Of a stretch of DNA of 64,000 nt, positions 24,538 through 34,179 are shown one piece after another. Below the pieces are notes generated by a model. It made no database searches and was not told the origin of the DNA. It saw only the letters and a program-made list of their open reading frames with translations. The position numbers and the translations under genes were made by a program. Source of the stretch: an uncultured Treponema sp. (lineage in GTDB: Bacteria > Spirochaetota > Spirochaetia > Treponematales > Treponemataceae). The stretch is taken from the NCBI GenBank assembly GCA_947166355.1, contig CAMVDX010000001.1:1-64000 (forward strand), in the 5' to 3' direction. Every line of letters starts with the position of its first letter. Position 1 is the first letter of the stretch.

Positions 24538-24771
24538 ATTATATTCAGGGCTTCCGCATTATAAAACGAATTTGAGAAAACATGGCTTCCGGTCACGGCT
24601 TCGTGGTACAAAACCGCGCAATAATGCGCTACACGCTTTTTGTGGTATAGAAACTATTACACCTGCCGCTTACGCGGCAGCCACAAAAAGAGTGTTTTTG
24701 TACCACGCCCCGCTCCCTCGCGCCAAGATTACGTAAATCTTTTATAATGCGGACGCCCTGATATTATATTC
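24538..24771. repeat. 230-bp nested palindromic element, unassigned
   Basis: An outer pair of arms, ATTCAGGGCTTCCGCATTAT (from 24542) and its near-complement at 24739-24766 (TTTTATAATGCGGACGCCCTG), encloses further paired segments. These are GTGGTACAAAA with TTTTTGTACCAC, CTTTTTGTGG with CCACAAAAAG, and the hairpins GCGCAATAATGCGC and CTGCCGCTTACGCGGCAG. The whole would fold into one branched structure. It has no ORF. It may be a structured RNA, a small mobile element of MITE type, or a chromosome-organising site. It fills most of the 437-bp gap between murJ and the cyclase gene. Confidence 0.6.
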
Positions 24772-24908
24772 TCATAATCATAAAAAATTTGCGTTTATTA
24801 TTCAATTCATTTATAATATATAGTTACTACAACGTTTGCGCTAAATCATAATAAATAATTTCATTTAAAAATATCCTTATAAAATACAAAATAGTTGGAG
24901 GACTCAAA

Positions 24909-26624
24909 GTGTCTGGTAAGGTTCATTTCTTTTCCAGAGTCGGAAAAACCAGGATTATACCGATTGGCTTAAAGATGCTTCTCATCTTTATTTGTCTTAT
25001 TCTGCTTTCGAACTTCATCACGAATTTTATTTCACTTCAGCTTACTCAGCGGCAGATAATCAATTTGAATAATACGATTATGGTGAGCCAGTTGAAGGAA
25101 CTTTATTCGGCATCATCTAATCAATATCAGATATATTCTTATTCTGGCAACAAGCAGGAAAGTATTGAAGCAATGTGTAAGGTAGCGCGTACCGGCTTTG
25201 CAAATGCTAACAGCGTGGCTTTTGGAATTTCGCGCAACGGAGAATTCCAGTTTCTTGCAGATGCAAATGAACGTACTGTCTGGACAAACTTCAGTGATTC
25301 AAATGCCCTTCGCCAGCTCAATGAAAACCGCGAAGCAGGAATTGCAGAGGGGTCAATTTCTTTTACAACTCCGCACGGAGACTATTTCGGCGTTTATAAA
25401 TATCATGATGACTGGGGCTATTATATTGTTCGTGCCGAGCTGAGAACTGACCTTGAAAAATCAAATTACAGAGTTTACGGAATTATTTCTGCACTGATTA
25501 TTATTCTTACACTTTTGTTTATTACCGTCGGTTACATTATTCTGCGCCGCGAGTTCAGTACGCTTCGTTCCTTTACAGATGACCTTATTCAGATGCAGCA
25601 GAAAAAGAAGCTTGAGCTTATCGACATCTCAAAAGCTCCAAACGATGATGTTACTTACATGGCGGCTTCTTTCAACTCGCTTTCAATGCAGGTAAATAAT
25701 CTGCTGGATACATTCCAGAAATTCGTTTCAAAGGATATTGTCGCAAAGGCTTATGCCGGCCGCGATGTAGGACTCGAAGGAAAGCAGCAGGAGCTTGCAA
25801 TGCTCTTTTCTGATGTAAAGAGCTTTACTTACCGAACAGAAACGCTTGGTAATGATATTATTGAAGTTTTGAATGTTCATTATAACCGCGTAATTCATAA
25901 CGTTCACGAAAATTACGGAATTGTAGGTTCGATTATTGGAGACGCAATTCTTGCAATTTACGGAACTCTCGATTCAAAACGCTCCAAGGCATATAACGCA
26001 GTTATTTCAGCCTGGAACATAACAAGGGCAACCGCAGAGCTCCGGCAGGAAATGCTTGAGCGTCGCGAAGAAATAGAAAAAACACGAAAGCTTACAGAAT
26101 CAGAAGAACGTGTATTCCAGGCTGTAATGGTAGATGTCGGAGTCGGAATAGATGGTGGAAAGGTTTTCTACGGAACAATCGGCCGCAACGACTTTGACGA
26201 CCCTCGCCAGTCTCACATGACAAACACGGTAATCGGAGATACAGTTAACTCTGCTTCTCGTTTGGAGGGACTAACACGAATCTATCACATTCCGGTTGTT
26301 GTTTCAGAATCAATCAAAGAAGAGGTTTCTGCAGAAACAGCCCGCTATAAATTTATAGAAATTGATACAGTTCAGGTAAAGGGTAAAACTAAAGGAAAGA
26401 AAATCTACTTTCCGTTTGATACAAACGAAATGGATGAAGCTATTCTGGAGCAGTACACAAAATTCGAAGAAGGCTTAAAGGCCTACTATGAAGGCGACTG
26501 GAAGGCTGCCCGCAAGATTTTCAAAGGACTGGAGCTGGATGTCACTCAGGTATTCCTTGAGCGAATGGGAACTAAGGGCGCACCTGCAGATTGGAGCGGA
26601 ATATGGGCAATGACGACAAAATAA
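24909..26624 (+). CDS. Membrane-bound class III adenylate/guanylate cyclase
   Basis: 571 residues. Membrane segments at about 23-45 and 193-215 flank a periplasmic sensor domain. A HAMP-like linker (about 215-275) leads to a class III cyclase domain (about 290-480). Metal aspartates D302 (FSDVKSF) and D345 (GDAILAIYG) are present, as is the substrate region TVIGDTVNSASRLEGL. An extra helical insertion occurs near residues 375-405. A C-terminal TPR-like tail ends the protein. It makes a cyclic nucleotide, probably cAMP, in response to an envelope signal. The start is GTG with GGAGGA upstream. First gene of a four-gene block; in T. pallidum, as I recall, a similar cyclase (TP0485) precedes TP0486. 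Confidence 0.9.
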   Translation: MSGKVHFFSRVGKTRIIPIGLKMLLIFICLILLSNFITNFISLQLTQRQIINLNNTIMVSQLKELYSASSNQYQIYSYSGNKQESIEAMCKVARTGFANANSVAFGISRNGEFQFLADANERTVWTNFSDSNALRQLNENREAGIAEGSISFTTPHGDYFGVYKYHDDWGYYIVRAELRTDLEKSNYRVYGIISALIIILTLLFITVGYIILRREFSTLRSFTDDLIQMQQKKKLELIDISKAPNDDVTYMAASFNSLSMQVNNLLDTFQKFVSKDIVAKAYAGRDVGLEGKQQELAMLFSDVKSFTYRTETLGNDIIEVLNVHYNRVIHNVHENYGIVGSIIGDAILAIYGTLDSKRSKAYNAVISAWNITRATAELRQEMLERREEIEKTRKLTESEERVFQAVMVDVGVGIDGGKVFYGTIGRNDFDDPRQSHMTNTVIGDTVNSASRLEGLTRIYHIPVVVSESIKEEVSAETARYKFIEIDTVQVKGKTKGKKIYFPFDTNEMDEAILEQYTKFEEGLKAYYEGDWKAARKIFKGLELDVTQVFLERMGTKGAPADWSGIWAMTTK

Positions 26625-28171
26625 CAGAAGAACAGAAATCAAATCAGATACATAAGGAAGTAATGCTCTTTCTCGGAAAGGAGCTGGAACGTATTCACCA
26701 GACTTCTAACGAGCAGACCTACGATATTCAGAAGGAATATGCAAAATCCAAAAAGAATCATTCGCCATTTTCGGCTCTCATGCTGATTGGTTGTTTTGTA
26801 GTTGTATTTGCAATTGCCTTTTTGATGACCCGAATTATTTCTTCAAATAATGAAGAAATTACAGTCAGTGTAGAAGAGTTTGATGATTTAAACCTTAAAA
26901 ATCTTTTGAACACGGTGGGCGCGGCTCAGACAAATTATGATAATGCCGTAAAAGAGCGGGCCGCAATAGAAGCAGATATGAGCGTTAAACTTAAGGCTGC
27001 CGAGGATGCTCATAAAAATGATCTGTTTGTAATTGATTCTATGAATCTGCGTTCAAAGAAAAAGAAAAATGATCTCGTTGTTGAAGCCGATGCAAAATAT
27101 AAAAAGGCGCTGGCAGAAGTTCATGAAGAATATGAAGCTAAGCTTGTTCAGGCAGAAGCAGAAGTTGAAGAATACAAAAAACAGCTGGCAGAATTTGATA
27201 CGGCAAAGGTTCAGGCTGCACAGGAAAAAGAAAAGGCTCTGGACAGTGAACGTCGTGTAAAGGAAATGGAGCAGCAGAAAATAAAAGATCAGTACGAAAA
27301 TCGAATTGCCGAGCTTAACAAAAAACTTGCTGATACACAAAAGCGCAGCTCAGAGGATATGAGGTCGGCCGTAAGCTCTGTTTCTTTACAGTATCAGTCT
27401 GAAATTGCACTGCTTGATCCTAAGCTTACAGATGAGGCTGCAGAGCAAATTATCAGTAGTACTCAGGAATCAGAGAAACCAGATTTTGACGGTTCGTCAC
27501 TTCTTGCTGAAAGAGAAATATATGATGACTCGGATTCTGCGAAAAAAGTTTTTGAAGCAATCTCAAAGTATCAGATAATATATGATGATTATAAATATCT
27601 GGATTCTTCTGTTGCGGCAGTTCCTCAGAAGAATTCAATTCCTTCTTATGTTGCGGCATCACATAGCCTTGTAAATGAAATGGGTGAAACTTTTGTAGAT
27701 ACCGCTGTTTCTCTTTATAATGAAAATCAGGAATTAACAGGAAAGATAGATAATCTTAATTCAGAGCTTGCTGAAAGTCGCCGTCAGCTTACAGAACAGG
27801 CTGAGAAGGCCGCTGAACAGGCAGCTCGGCAGGCAGAGCAGGCTGCATTACAAACGGCTGCACAAAAAGAATTTTATGAAGAAAGTTATGAAGTTCTTCT
27901 TCCTCTTGCAAAAACGAATGCAATTTTAATTTCTGCTTCAGATTATGACAATCTGCCTGTTTATGTTGTTGGAAAAGCGCGTTACTTAATTACAGATGCT
28001 GGTGCAGATGCAGAATTCAAGGCTGATAACAAGACTATAAAGGGAAAAATCTTCAGGGCAGAAGACGGTTCTTTCTATTTTGTGGTAGGAGAGGACAAAA
28101 ATGGTAACCGTTTTGAGGTAAATTTTGAAACAATAATTCCTGGAACATCTGTGAAAATTTTAAGCAAGTAA
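26603..28171 (+). CDS. Single-pass membrane protein with long coiled coil
   Basis: 522 residues. A single membrane segment at about 55-77 (SALMLIGCFVVVFAIAFLM) follows a cytoplasmic N-terminus. A long Lys/Glu/Ala-rich coiled coil covers about 100-250, another follows at about 375-425, and a beta-rich C-terminal domain ends the protein. No enzyme motif is seen. It overlaps the cyclase gene by 22 bp; ATG at 26603 has GGAG seven bases upstream and is preferred over the in-frame TTG at 26591. Position and layout suggest the treponemal gene annotated p83/100 antigen in T. pallidum (tentative). Confidence 0.7.
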   Translation: MGNDDKITEEQKSNQIHKEVMLFLGKELERIHQTSNEQTYDIQKEYAKSKKNHSPFSALMLIGCFVVVFAIAFLMTRIISSNNEEITVSVEEFDDLNLKNLLNTVGAAQTNYDNAVKERAAIEADMSVKLKAAEDAHKNDLFVIDSMNLRSKKKKNDLVVEADAKYKKALAEVHEEYEAKLVQAEAEVEEYKKQLAEFDTAKVQAAQEKEKALDSERRVKEMEQQKIKDQYENRIAELNKKLADTQKRSSEDMRSAVSSVSLQYQSEIALLDPKLTDEAAEQIISSTQESEKPDFDGSSLLAEREIYDDSDSAKKVFEAISKYQIIYDDYKYLDSSVAAVPQKNSIPSYVAASHSLVNEMGETFVDTAVSLYNENQELTGKIDNLNSELAESRRQLTEQAEKAAEQAARQAEQAALQTAAQKEFYEESYEVLLPLAKTNAILISASDYDNLPVYVVGKARYLITDAGADAEFKADNKTIKGKIFRAEDGSFYFVVGEDKNGNRFEVNFETIIPGTSVKILSK

Positions 28172-28198
28172 TAGAGAATTCCTGCCGATAATAGATAT

Positions 28199-29617
28199 AT
28201 GGAAGTGGATAATTTTGTAAACGAACTTCAGCAAGCGTTGAACAAAAAGCAGGAATGGTACAATTCGGTATGTCTTCAGGATTTACTTGCACAGTATCGT
28301 CTTATGCATACCTGCGTAAGAACGCTTTATGAAAATTTTGTAAAGAAATCTCTGATTGTTCCTGATCCTTATCGGCTTGATAAGAAAATTTCTGATATTA
28401 TTGTGCCTGAAACAAGTCCGTTTGCAGAAAGTGACAATTCAAAGGTATTTGGCGAGCGTTTTTCTGATTATGAAACAATGCTGGATTTTATTTGTACCTA
28501 TTTCCGTTTTTCCATGGAAAACTTTACCCTTCAAAAGGTTAAAAAACTTATTGATTTTAACAATGTTTTTGATTGGGATAATCTTTCTACTAATAGTGCA
28601 AAATCAAATACCCGAGCTCTCGCAACTACCGTAAATAATGCAAAAAACGGAGCTCCCAATGTAGTTCAGAGTATGATAAACGACAGTGTCTCTAAATGTT
28701 CTCAGGCAACTGTCGTTATAAATAAAATTCTGAATGAACTCGGAGTCTTTCTGCGTGAGCTTTATAAAGGCGAATTGCGCCGGGATGTTTTTGACCATCC
28801 GGATTTTGACAAATCAAAGGCTGCGGAATCTGGCGAGGCTGAACTTGCCGAAATCAAAAGACTCTACACAAAGGTAACCGGAAAGAAAAATTTTTATAAT
28901 GATCTGGTAAATGAAATTATTGAGGAAGATCATAGTCCACAAAAAGAACAGCTTAGAGCAGCGGTACTGGATCGGCTTACAATAAAAGACTCGGTAAAAA
29001 CTGAGACAAAAAAGAGCACTGGTCCGGACACAAAAGAAATGCTTATGCAGGCTGTGCTTGCTGTGGGCGCTACTTCGCCTACTTTGACTCAGCTGCATGG
29101 CAAGCTATCGGAAAATTTTGATTTGCTTTATGAACGTAAGGCTACTTTTTTTAATAAATTGATTGCGGCATTAAAAAAAGCTCTGAATCTAAAAGAAAAG
29201 GAGCGAGTCTGCATGCTGCCAATAAAGGATGCAAAAACTGGAGTTGAGAGAATTCAGAAAATTAAGGTTCTGGAATTTCTGGCAGATCTTTCTAAAAAAG
29301 AACACATCTATAACGGAATTGCTGTAAAGGGAAATGAATATAATAAGATTTCGGCCGCAGGGGAAGACGCCGTACTTAGTTTTGTTAATAAACAGATTTC
29401 CGAATTACAGTCTGTGTTTGTGATAATGAATTCTCTGGATGCTTATTTTAAAAATGAAGTTCAGGCAGATTTTCGTGCCCGTGTAAAAGGTATGCAGATT
29501 GAGCTTTCTGCCTTGCGCAATTCCATAATAAATGCTAATAAGAAACGCAGCGAATATGCTTCTTTTAAGGAAGAGACAGAACAGATGAGAAAATTAGGAA
29601 TTGCAGATAATGTTTAA
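28199..29617 (+). CDS. Conserved-looking hypothetical protein, helical
   Basis: 472 residues, not recognised. It is predicted mostly helical and charged, with no signal peptide, membrane segment or known catalytic motif. The middle (about 210-280) is Lys/Glu-rich. It sits in the cyclase block between the coiled-coil protein and the OppA-like gene, which suggests a partner role in the same envelope or signalling unit. GATAAT ends six bases before ATG and no Shine-Dalgarno is seen, so an internal leaderless start is possible. The stop overlaps the start of the next gene by 8 bp. Confidence 0.65.
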   Translation: MEVDNFVNELQQALNKKQEWYNSVCLQDLLAQYRLMHTCVRTLYENFVKKSLIVPDPYRLDKKISDIIVPETSPFAESDNSKVFGERFSDYETMLDFICTYFRFSMENFTLQKVKKLIDFNNVFDWDNLSTNSAKSNTRALATTVNNAKNGAPNVVQSMINDSVSKCSQATVVINKILNELGVFLRELYKGELRRDVFDHPDFDKSKAAESGEAELAEIKRLYTKVTGKKNFYNDLVNEIIEEDHSPQKEQLRAAVLDRLTIKDSVKTETKKSTGPDTKEMLMQAVLAVGATSPTLTQLHGKLSENFDLLYERKATFFNKLIAALKKALNLKEKERVCMLPIKDAKTGVERIQKIKVLEFLADLSKKEHIYNGIAVKGNEYNKISAAGEDAVLSFVNKQISELQSVFVIMNSLDAYFKNEVQADFRARVKGMQIELSALRNSIINANKKRSEYASFKEETEQMRKLGIADNV

Positions 29618-31319
29618 AATCATCAATAGAATCAAAATCAGAAAAATTAAAAAAAATGCCGCCGTGCTTTTTTGTGCGGCGTTTATTTTAAATTCAGCTC
29701 ACAACACTCTCTATGCTCAGGAATATGGAAGCGATGGTGAACTTAGTCCTGAAGAACTCCTTGAACTGGAAAATTCGGAAGAGCGTGAAAATCAGGAAAA
29801 AGAAAAACTTCCACAGGAGCTTCAGCAGAATTTTATAATTGTAGAAATGTTGCGGCCGCACGAATTGAATCCTCAGATAACAAATTATTCCAGTGACTCA
29901 CAGATTTTGAACGGGCTTTACGAAGGGCTTTTTACAATCAGTCCGATTTCTCTTGAACCGCAGTATGCAATCGCAAAGGATTTTAAAATTTCGCGCGATA
30001 AAAAACGCTGGACAATTACACTGCGTGATGATGCCCGTTTCAGCAACGGCGAAAAAATTACTGCCGAAGCGGTGCGCGACTGCTGGCTTCGCATGCTTGC
30101 AAATCCGTATTCTTCTTATGCATCTCTTTTGGATATTATTCGCGGCGCGGAAGATTTTCGTATGGGGCGCTGCGACTTTAGCGAGGTTGGTATTTATGCA
30201 ACGGCCGAAAATGTTCTTTCAATTTATCTGAATACACCTGCAAATTATCTTCCAAAAATTTTGTGTCATACAGCCTTTTCAATTACTCACAGTAATCCTG
30301 AGGTTTACAGCGGTGCCTATGAGTTGGAAATTGTTGCAGAGCGAAAATATATTTTAAAAAAGAATCCGTATTACTGGGACAAGGATAATGTAACTCTTGA
30401 ACGCATAACTTTTGTTCAGTCTGATAACATTGAAGAGAATACTTATTATTATAATATCGGTGCAGTAGACTGGGTTTGCACAAGTGTTAATCAGCCACAG
30501 ATTCTTGATCAGTCGGCAATTCAGATTTGTGCAGAATTCGGAACCGGATTTTTTTATTTCAGAATGCAGGATAAAAAGCCGGCAGGAAGTACAACCTCGG
30601 AGCTCTGGAGTTATCCTGAATTCCGCAATGCAATTATTGAAGCTTTTCCTTGGGAGACTCTGCATAAAAAATATGTGATTCCGGCAACAACGCTTGTTTA
30701 TCCTTTGCAGGGTTATCCTCAGATAGACGGTTTTGATTATACTGATGAAATTGAAGCAGCCTTAAAGATGAAGGATGCACGCGAAAAATACGGTGTCTCT
30801 TCGGAGCAGATTATTCCGCTGGTAATGCAGGTTTTCGAAAATGAATTTTCTGAAGAAGAGGTTGCAGAAATCCGTAAGTCTTTTGAGCCTCTTGGCGTTG
30901 AGCTTGTGCTGAGAACTTATCCGTCGGGAATGTATTATTCAACAATTGCGTCTTCTGATGCAGATTTGATTTTTACTTCCTGGATTGGTGATTTTGCTGA
31001 CCCGCTCGCATTTCTTGAACTTTTCCGTGCCGGTTCAACTATGAACGATTCAGGCTGGAAGAATCAAAAGTTTAATGAACTTCTTGAACAGGCTGCGATT
31101 GCCTCAGATGAACAGTCGCGCCTGAATCTTCTTGGACAGGCAGAAAATATTCTTCTTGATGAAGCAATGATAATTCCTCTTTACCGTACTGTAACTTCAA
31201 GCATAATTGACCTCAAGGAAGTTGGCGGCTGGTATGCAAACGCCTTTGATGTTCACCCTTTGAAGTATCTGTACAAAAAACAGCCGAAGTTCAACTCCGC
31301 AAATATTGTGATGAAATAG
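29610..31319 (+). CDS. Peptide ABC transporter substrate-binding protein (OppA-like, SBP family 5)
   Basis: 569 residues. A signal peptide (about 1-36, ending in LNSAHNTLYAQ) precedes an acidic linker (about 40-70) and a family 5 solute-binding domain with HELNPQITNYSSDSQILNGL, YEGLF and KDARFSNG-like features (RDDARFSNGEKITAEAVRD). No lipobox Cys is obvious, so it is probably periplasmic or anchored by the signal segment. It binds oligopeptides, perhaps as a signal receptor for the block, since no permease genes are adjacent. ATG 29610 overlaps the previous stop; an in-frame TTG lies at 29601. Confidence 0.85.
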   Translation: MFKIINRIKIRKIKKNAAVLFCAAFILNSAHNTLYAQEYGSDGELSPEELLELENSEERENQEKEKLPQELQQNFIIVEMLRPHELNPQITNYSSDSQILNGLYEGLFTISPISLEPQYAIAKDFKISRDKKRWTITLRDDARFSNGEKITAEAVRDCWLRMLANPYSSYASLLDIIRGAEDFRMGRCDFSEVGIYATAENVLSIYLNTPANYLPKILCHTAFSITHSNPEVYSGAYELEIVAERKYILKKNPYYWDKDNVTLERITFVQSDNIEENTYYYNIGAVDWVCTSVNQPQILDQSAIQICAEFGTGFFYFRMQDKKPAGSTTSELWSYPEFRNAIIEAFPWETLHKKYVIPATTLVYPLQGYPQIDGFDYTDEIEAALKMKDAREKYGVSSEQIIPLVMQVFENEFSEEEVAEIRKSFEPLGVELVLRTYPSGMYYSTIASSDADLIFTSWIGDFADPLAFLELFRAGSTMNDSGWKNQKFNELLEQAAIASDEQSRLNLLGQAENILLDEAMIIPLYRTVTSSIIDLKEVGGWYANAFDVHPLKYLYKKQPKFNSANIVMK

Positions 31320-31321
31320 AT

Positions 31322-31416
31322 ATCCACGTCGCTGTGTTCCTCGCAATGACGTTATTTCATGAAAAGTGTCGTCATTATGACAATGTTCTGTCATTGCGAG
31401 CGAAGCGTGGCAATCT
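31322..31416. repeat. Family A repeats, two copies and a half site
   Basis: Copies CCACGTCGCTGTGTTCCTCGC...ATGAC and TCATTGCGAGCGAAGCGTGG...CAATCTA with half sites between them, downstream of the OppA-like gene. Confidence 0.8.
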
Positions 31417-31474
31417 ACAATATTGAAAATCTAATTCAATTTTTTCTGTTATCTTAGTATCCTCTTTTCAAAAC

Positions 31475-31502
31475 TTGACAAGAAGTCGGGGGGGGGTAAT
31501 AT
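31475..31502 (+). promoter_or_regulatory. Promoter with a G9 tract in the spacer (likely phase variable)
   Basis: Consensus -35 TTGACA at 31475-31480 and -10-like TAATAT at 31497-31502 are separated by 16 bp that include nine consecutive G (31488-31496). Adding one G would give the optimal 17-bp spacing. A second possible -10, TATAGA at 31500-31505, would give 19 bp. Slippage in the G run changes the spacing and therefore expression. T. pallidum uses poly-G tracts upstream of tpr genes in this way. The downstream lipoprotein has a good RBS (AAGAGGGA at 31523-31530). Confidence 0.72.
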
Positions 31503-31534
31503 AGAAGAAACTATTCAAATCTTAAGAGGGATGT

Positions 31535-32605
31535 ATGAAATCAAAATTATTAAAAGTAACAGGTCTGCTATTTGTATGCTTTTCACTTTTCATTTCTTGT
31601 ACAACACCGATAGCTGAACCAGACAATAGAAAAGTAGAAGAAAAGAAAGAAGAAGTGAAAAAAGAAGATGAGGAAACTAAAGAGGAAGAAAAGAAAAAAG
31701 AGTCTGCTAAGATAAATTTTATTACTAAAAATGTAGATTATAATATTCAGGAGCTGGCAGCAGCTTTGGGAGTTGTAAACAGAATTATTGATCCTGAAGG
31801 AAATGAGGTTACAGGAACTGGTTCCGTAAATCGTTCTGCAGCCCGTTTAATGAATGGAGAAGAATTATATTATACATATCCAAATACGCTATACTTTTAT
31901 GCATATTTAGTAGAGTATAATGATTTTACTAATTCAGATGTATTAAACTGGATGGAAACAAATGAATTCAATTCTGTAACAGATTGTAGTTTTCATCAGG
32001 GATACAGTGGTATAACAATTGATCCTCAGAAAAAATATGTAGAAGTATGTTCTGATATTGATGCAAATAATAAAGTTATATACTGTTCAATAAGAATTCA
32101 TTATCCCAAAAATAATCAGGAAGTTGATGGTAGTGGAAAGCTCTATGGTATAGATTGCGGCTTTGATCCTACCTTTACAATTGATAGAAATGTAGGAAAA
32201 AATATTAAGACTAAAGAAGATGCAATATACGTTTACGGAGACGGTTGGAATGAAGGTGAGAACCCATGGACAGGGAAAAAGTTCAGGTTTGTAAAATACG
32301 AATGGGTTCACAATGGGGTATTAAAAGAATCAAATACTGCAGGTGATGAAGATTCAGAAATGCATTTCAATGATGATGTCATTATTTGTAAAGAGGGAAA
32401 TGAGAGTTTTACAATCAGATATTTCTGGAATGCCAAATACAAATTGCTTTACATGCTGGGAACAGGTGGTGGATGCCCAAGGAGGTTTGAATTGAATGGA
32501 AATCAATTAAAATCTATATGGGGAGTTAAATTTAATTCCTATAATGGCGAACAATGGACTACGGTTGAAGATTACCAATATTCATACTATGAATTAATAG
32601 AATAA
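31535..32605 (+). CDS. Lipoprotein of unknown function, probably phase variable
   Basis: 356 residues. Signal peptide with lipobox LFISC, acylated Cys at 22, followed by a Lys/Glu linker (about 32-60) that would hold the folded part away from the membrane. The rest is beta-rich with many Tyr, Trp and Asn residues and no known motif. It is probably outer-membrane or periplasm facing. Its AT content is higher than in the neighbours and codon choice looks less biased, suggesting an acquired or fast-evolving gene. Expression is probably switched by the G9 tract in its promoter. Confidence 0.75.
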   Translation: MKSKLLKVTGLLFVCFSLFISCTTPIAEPDNRKVEEKKEEVKKEDEETKEEEKKKESAKINFITKNVDYNIQELAAALGVVNRIIDPEGNEVTGTGSVNRSAARLMNGEELYYTYPNTLYFYAYLVEYNDFTNSDVLNWMETNEFNSVTDCSFHQGYSGITIDPQKKYVEVCSDIDANNKVIYCSIRIHYPKNNQEVDGSGKLYGIDCGFDPTFTIDRNVGKNIKTKEDAIYVYGDGWNEGENPWTGKKFRFVKYEWVHNGVLKESNTAGDEDSEMHFNDDVIICKEGNESFTIRYFWNAKYKLLYMLGTGGGCPRRFELNGNQLKSIWGVKFNSYNGEQWTTVEDYQYSYYELIE

Positions 32606-32639
32606 TTATCAGCATAAAAATTGGCATTAAATCTGGTGA

Positions 32640-32668
32640 TTGAAAATCATAGTGATTTTTTTTATACT
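32640..32668 (+). promoter_or_regulatory. Promoter of ackA
   Basis: TTGAAA at 32640-32645, a 17-bp spacer and TATACT at 32663-32668. Transcription should begin near 32675, that is, inside the family C hairpin that ends in a T8 run at 32710, upstream of ackA. Confidence 0.6.
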
Positions 32669-32671
32669 AAG

Positions 32672-32710
32672 TACGGTGGTTGAGCATGTCGAAACCACCG
32701 TATTTTTTTT
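32672..32710 (+). terminator. Family C repeat forming an intrinsic terminator-like hairpin ahead of ackA
   Basis: Stem ACGGTGGTT / AACCACCGT with loop GAGCATGTCGA, followed directly by ATTTTTTTT. It could end transcripts of the lipoprotein gene, or act as an attenuator or 5' stabilising stem in the ackA leader because the ackA promoter seems to lie upstream of it. Confidence 0.75.
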
Positions 32711-32735
32711 GCATACATTTTTTTAGGAGATATCA

Positions 32736-34079
32736 ATGGTAATCTTAACATTGAACTGCGGATCATCATCTGCAAAGTATCAGGTTTATGACTGGGACAA
32801 CAAAGAAGTAATGGCTAACGGTGTTGTAGAGCGCATCGGAATTGAAGGAAGCTGCATTACTCACAAGGCTAAGGGAAAGAAAACAGAAATCGAAAGCCCT
32901 TGTCCAACTCACAAAGAAGCAATCGAACTTATCATTAAAGAAATCACTGACCCAGAAGTTGGTGTAATCAAATCTATGGACGAAATTGGAGCTGTTGGTC
33001 ACCGCGTACTCCATGGCGGCGAAAAGTTCACAAAGTCTGTTCTTATCACTCCAGAGGTTCTCGACGGTTTCCGCGAGGTAGTAGACCTTGGACCTCTCCA
33101 CATGCCTGCTAACATCATGGGTATTGAAGCTGCTCAGAAGGTAATGCCAAACATTCCTCACTCAGCAATCATGGATACAGCATGGCACCAGACAATGCCT
33201 GAAGAAACTTTCCAGTATGCAATTCCACGCGAATGGTACGAGAAGTACGCTGCCCGCCGCTACGGTTTCCATGGAACTTCATTCCTTTACACAGCAAAAC
33301 GTGCTGCAGTTCTCCTTGGAAAAGATCCAAAAGATACAAACCTTATCATCTGTCACATCGGAAACGGTTCTTCTATGTGTGCTGTTAAGAACGGCGTTTG
33401 CTACGATACAACAATGGGTATTACTCCACTTGAAGGTCTTATAATGGGAACCCGCTCAGGCGACCTCGACCCGGCTCTTCCATTCTACATCATGCGCAAA
33501 ACCGGCATGTCAGCTGATGAAATGGACAATGCACTTAACAAGAAGTGTGGTTGTCTTGGTATTACAGGAAAATATTCTGACCGCCGCGATATCGAAATCG
33601 ATGCTGCAAAGGGCGACAAGCTCTGCCAGCTTTCTATCGAAATGGAAGCTCTCCGCATTAAGAAGTACATCGGTGCTTTCATGGCAGAACTCGGCCATGT
33701 AGATGCTATCGTCTGGACAGCAGGTGTAGGCGAGCGCGGACCAATCACTCGTATGAAGGCTTGTTCAGGTCTCGAAAACTACGGCATTAAGATTGATGCA
33801 CAGCGCAACGAATGGTCTTTCACAGGTAACGCTGAAACTTACATCCACGCTGACGACAGCAAGACAAAGATTTTCGTAATTCCAACAGACGAAGAGCTCG
33901 TAATGACAGAAGATGCATACGCTCTTATGAAGGGAACCTACGACGTTCATACAAACTTTAAGTACAGCTTCCAGGATCCTAACTACGTAAACAAGGCCCG
34001 CGAAGAAGGCTTGAAGAGCGACCTCGTAAAGAGACCAAACATCGCAAAGATTTTGGCAAGAGATATTATCGGAAAGTAA
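32736..34079 (+). CDS. ackA: Acetate kinase
   Basis: 447 residues (family usually about 400; the extra length is a C-terminal extension typical for some treponemes). It converts acetyl phosphate plus ADP to acetate plus ATP in the cytoplasm. Family motifs: [10 protein letters not shown] at the start, [58 protein letters not shown]. Strong codon bias suggests high expression. RBS AGGAGAT seven bases upstream. It has its own promoter, with a terminator-like hairpin in the leader, and a terminator after it. Confidence 0.97.
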   Translation: MVILTLNCGSSSAKYQVYDWDNKEVMANGVVERIGIEGSCITHKAKGKKTEIESPCPTHKEAIELIIKEITDPEVGVIKSMDEIGAVGHRVLHGGEKFTKSVLITPEVLDGFREVVDLGPLHMPANIMGIEAAQKVMPNIPHSAIMDTAWHQTMPEETFQYAIPREWYEKYAARRYGFHGTSFLYTAKRAAVLLGKDPKDTNLIICHIGNGSSMCAVKNGVCYDTTMGITPLEGLIMGTRSGDLDPALPFYIMRKTGMSADEMDNALNKKCGCLGITGKYSDRRDIEIDAAKGDKLCQLSIEMEALRIKKYIGAFMAELGHVDAIVWTAGVGERGPITRMKACSGLENYGIKIDAQRNEWSFTGNAETYIHADDSKTKIFVIPTDEELVMTEDAYALMKGTYDVHTNFKYSFQDPNYVNKAREEGLKSDLVKRPNIAKILARDIIGK

Positions 34080-34080
34080 T

Positions 34081-34171
34081 ATAGATTGCTTCGCCTTCGC
34101 CAGACTCCGGCTCGCAATGACGGGGCTGCGATGTTCGTCATTGCGAGGAGCGAAGCGACGAAGCAATCCAA
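34081..34171. repeat. Two family A repeats after ackA
   Basis: Facing copies AGATTGCTTCGCC...CTCGCAATGACG and GTCATTGCGAGGAGC...GAAGCAATCCA immediately downstream of the ackA stop. Confidence 0.85.
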
Positions 34172-34179
34172 AATAACCA

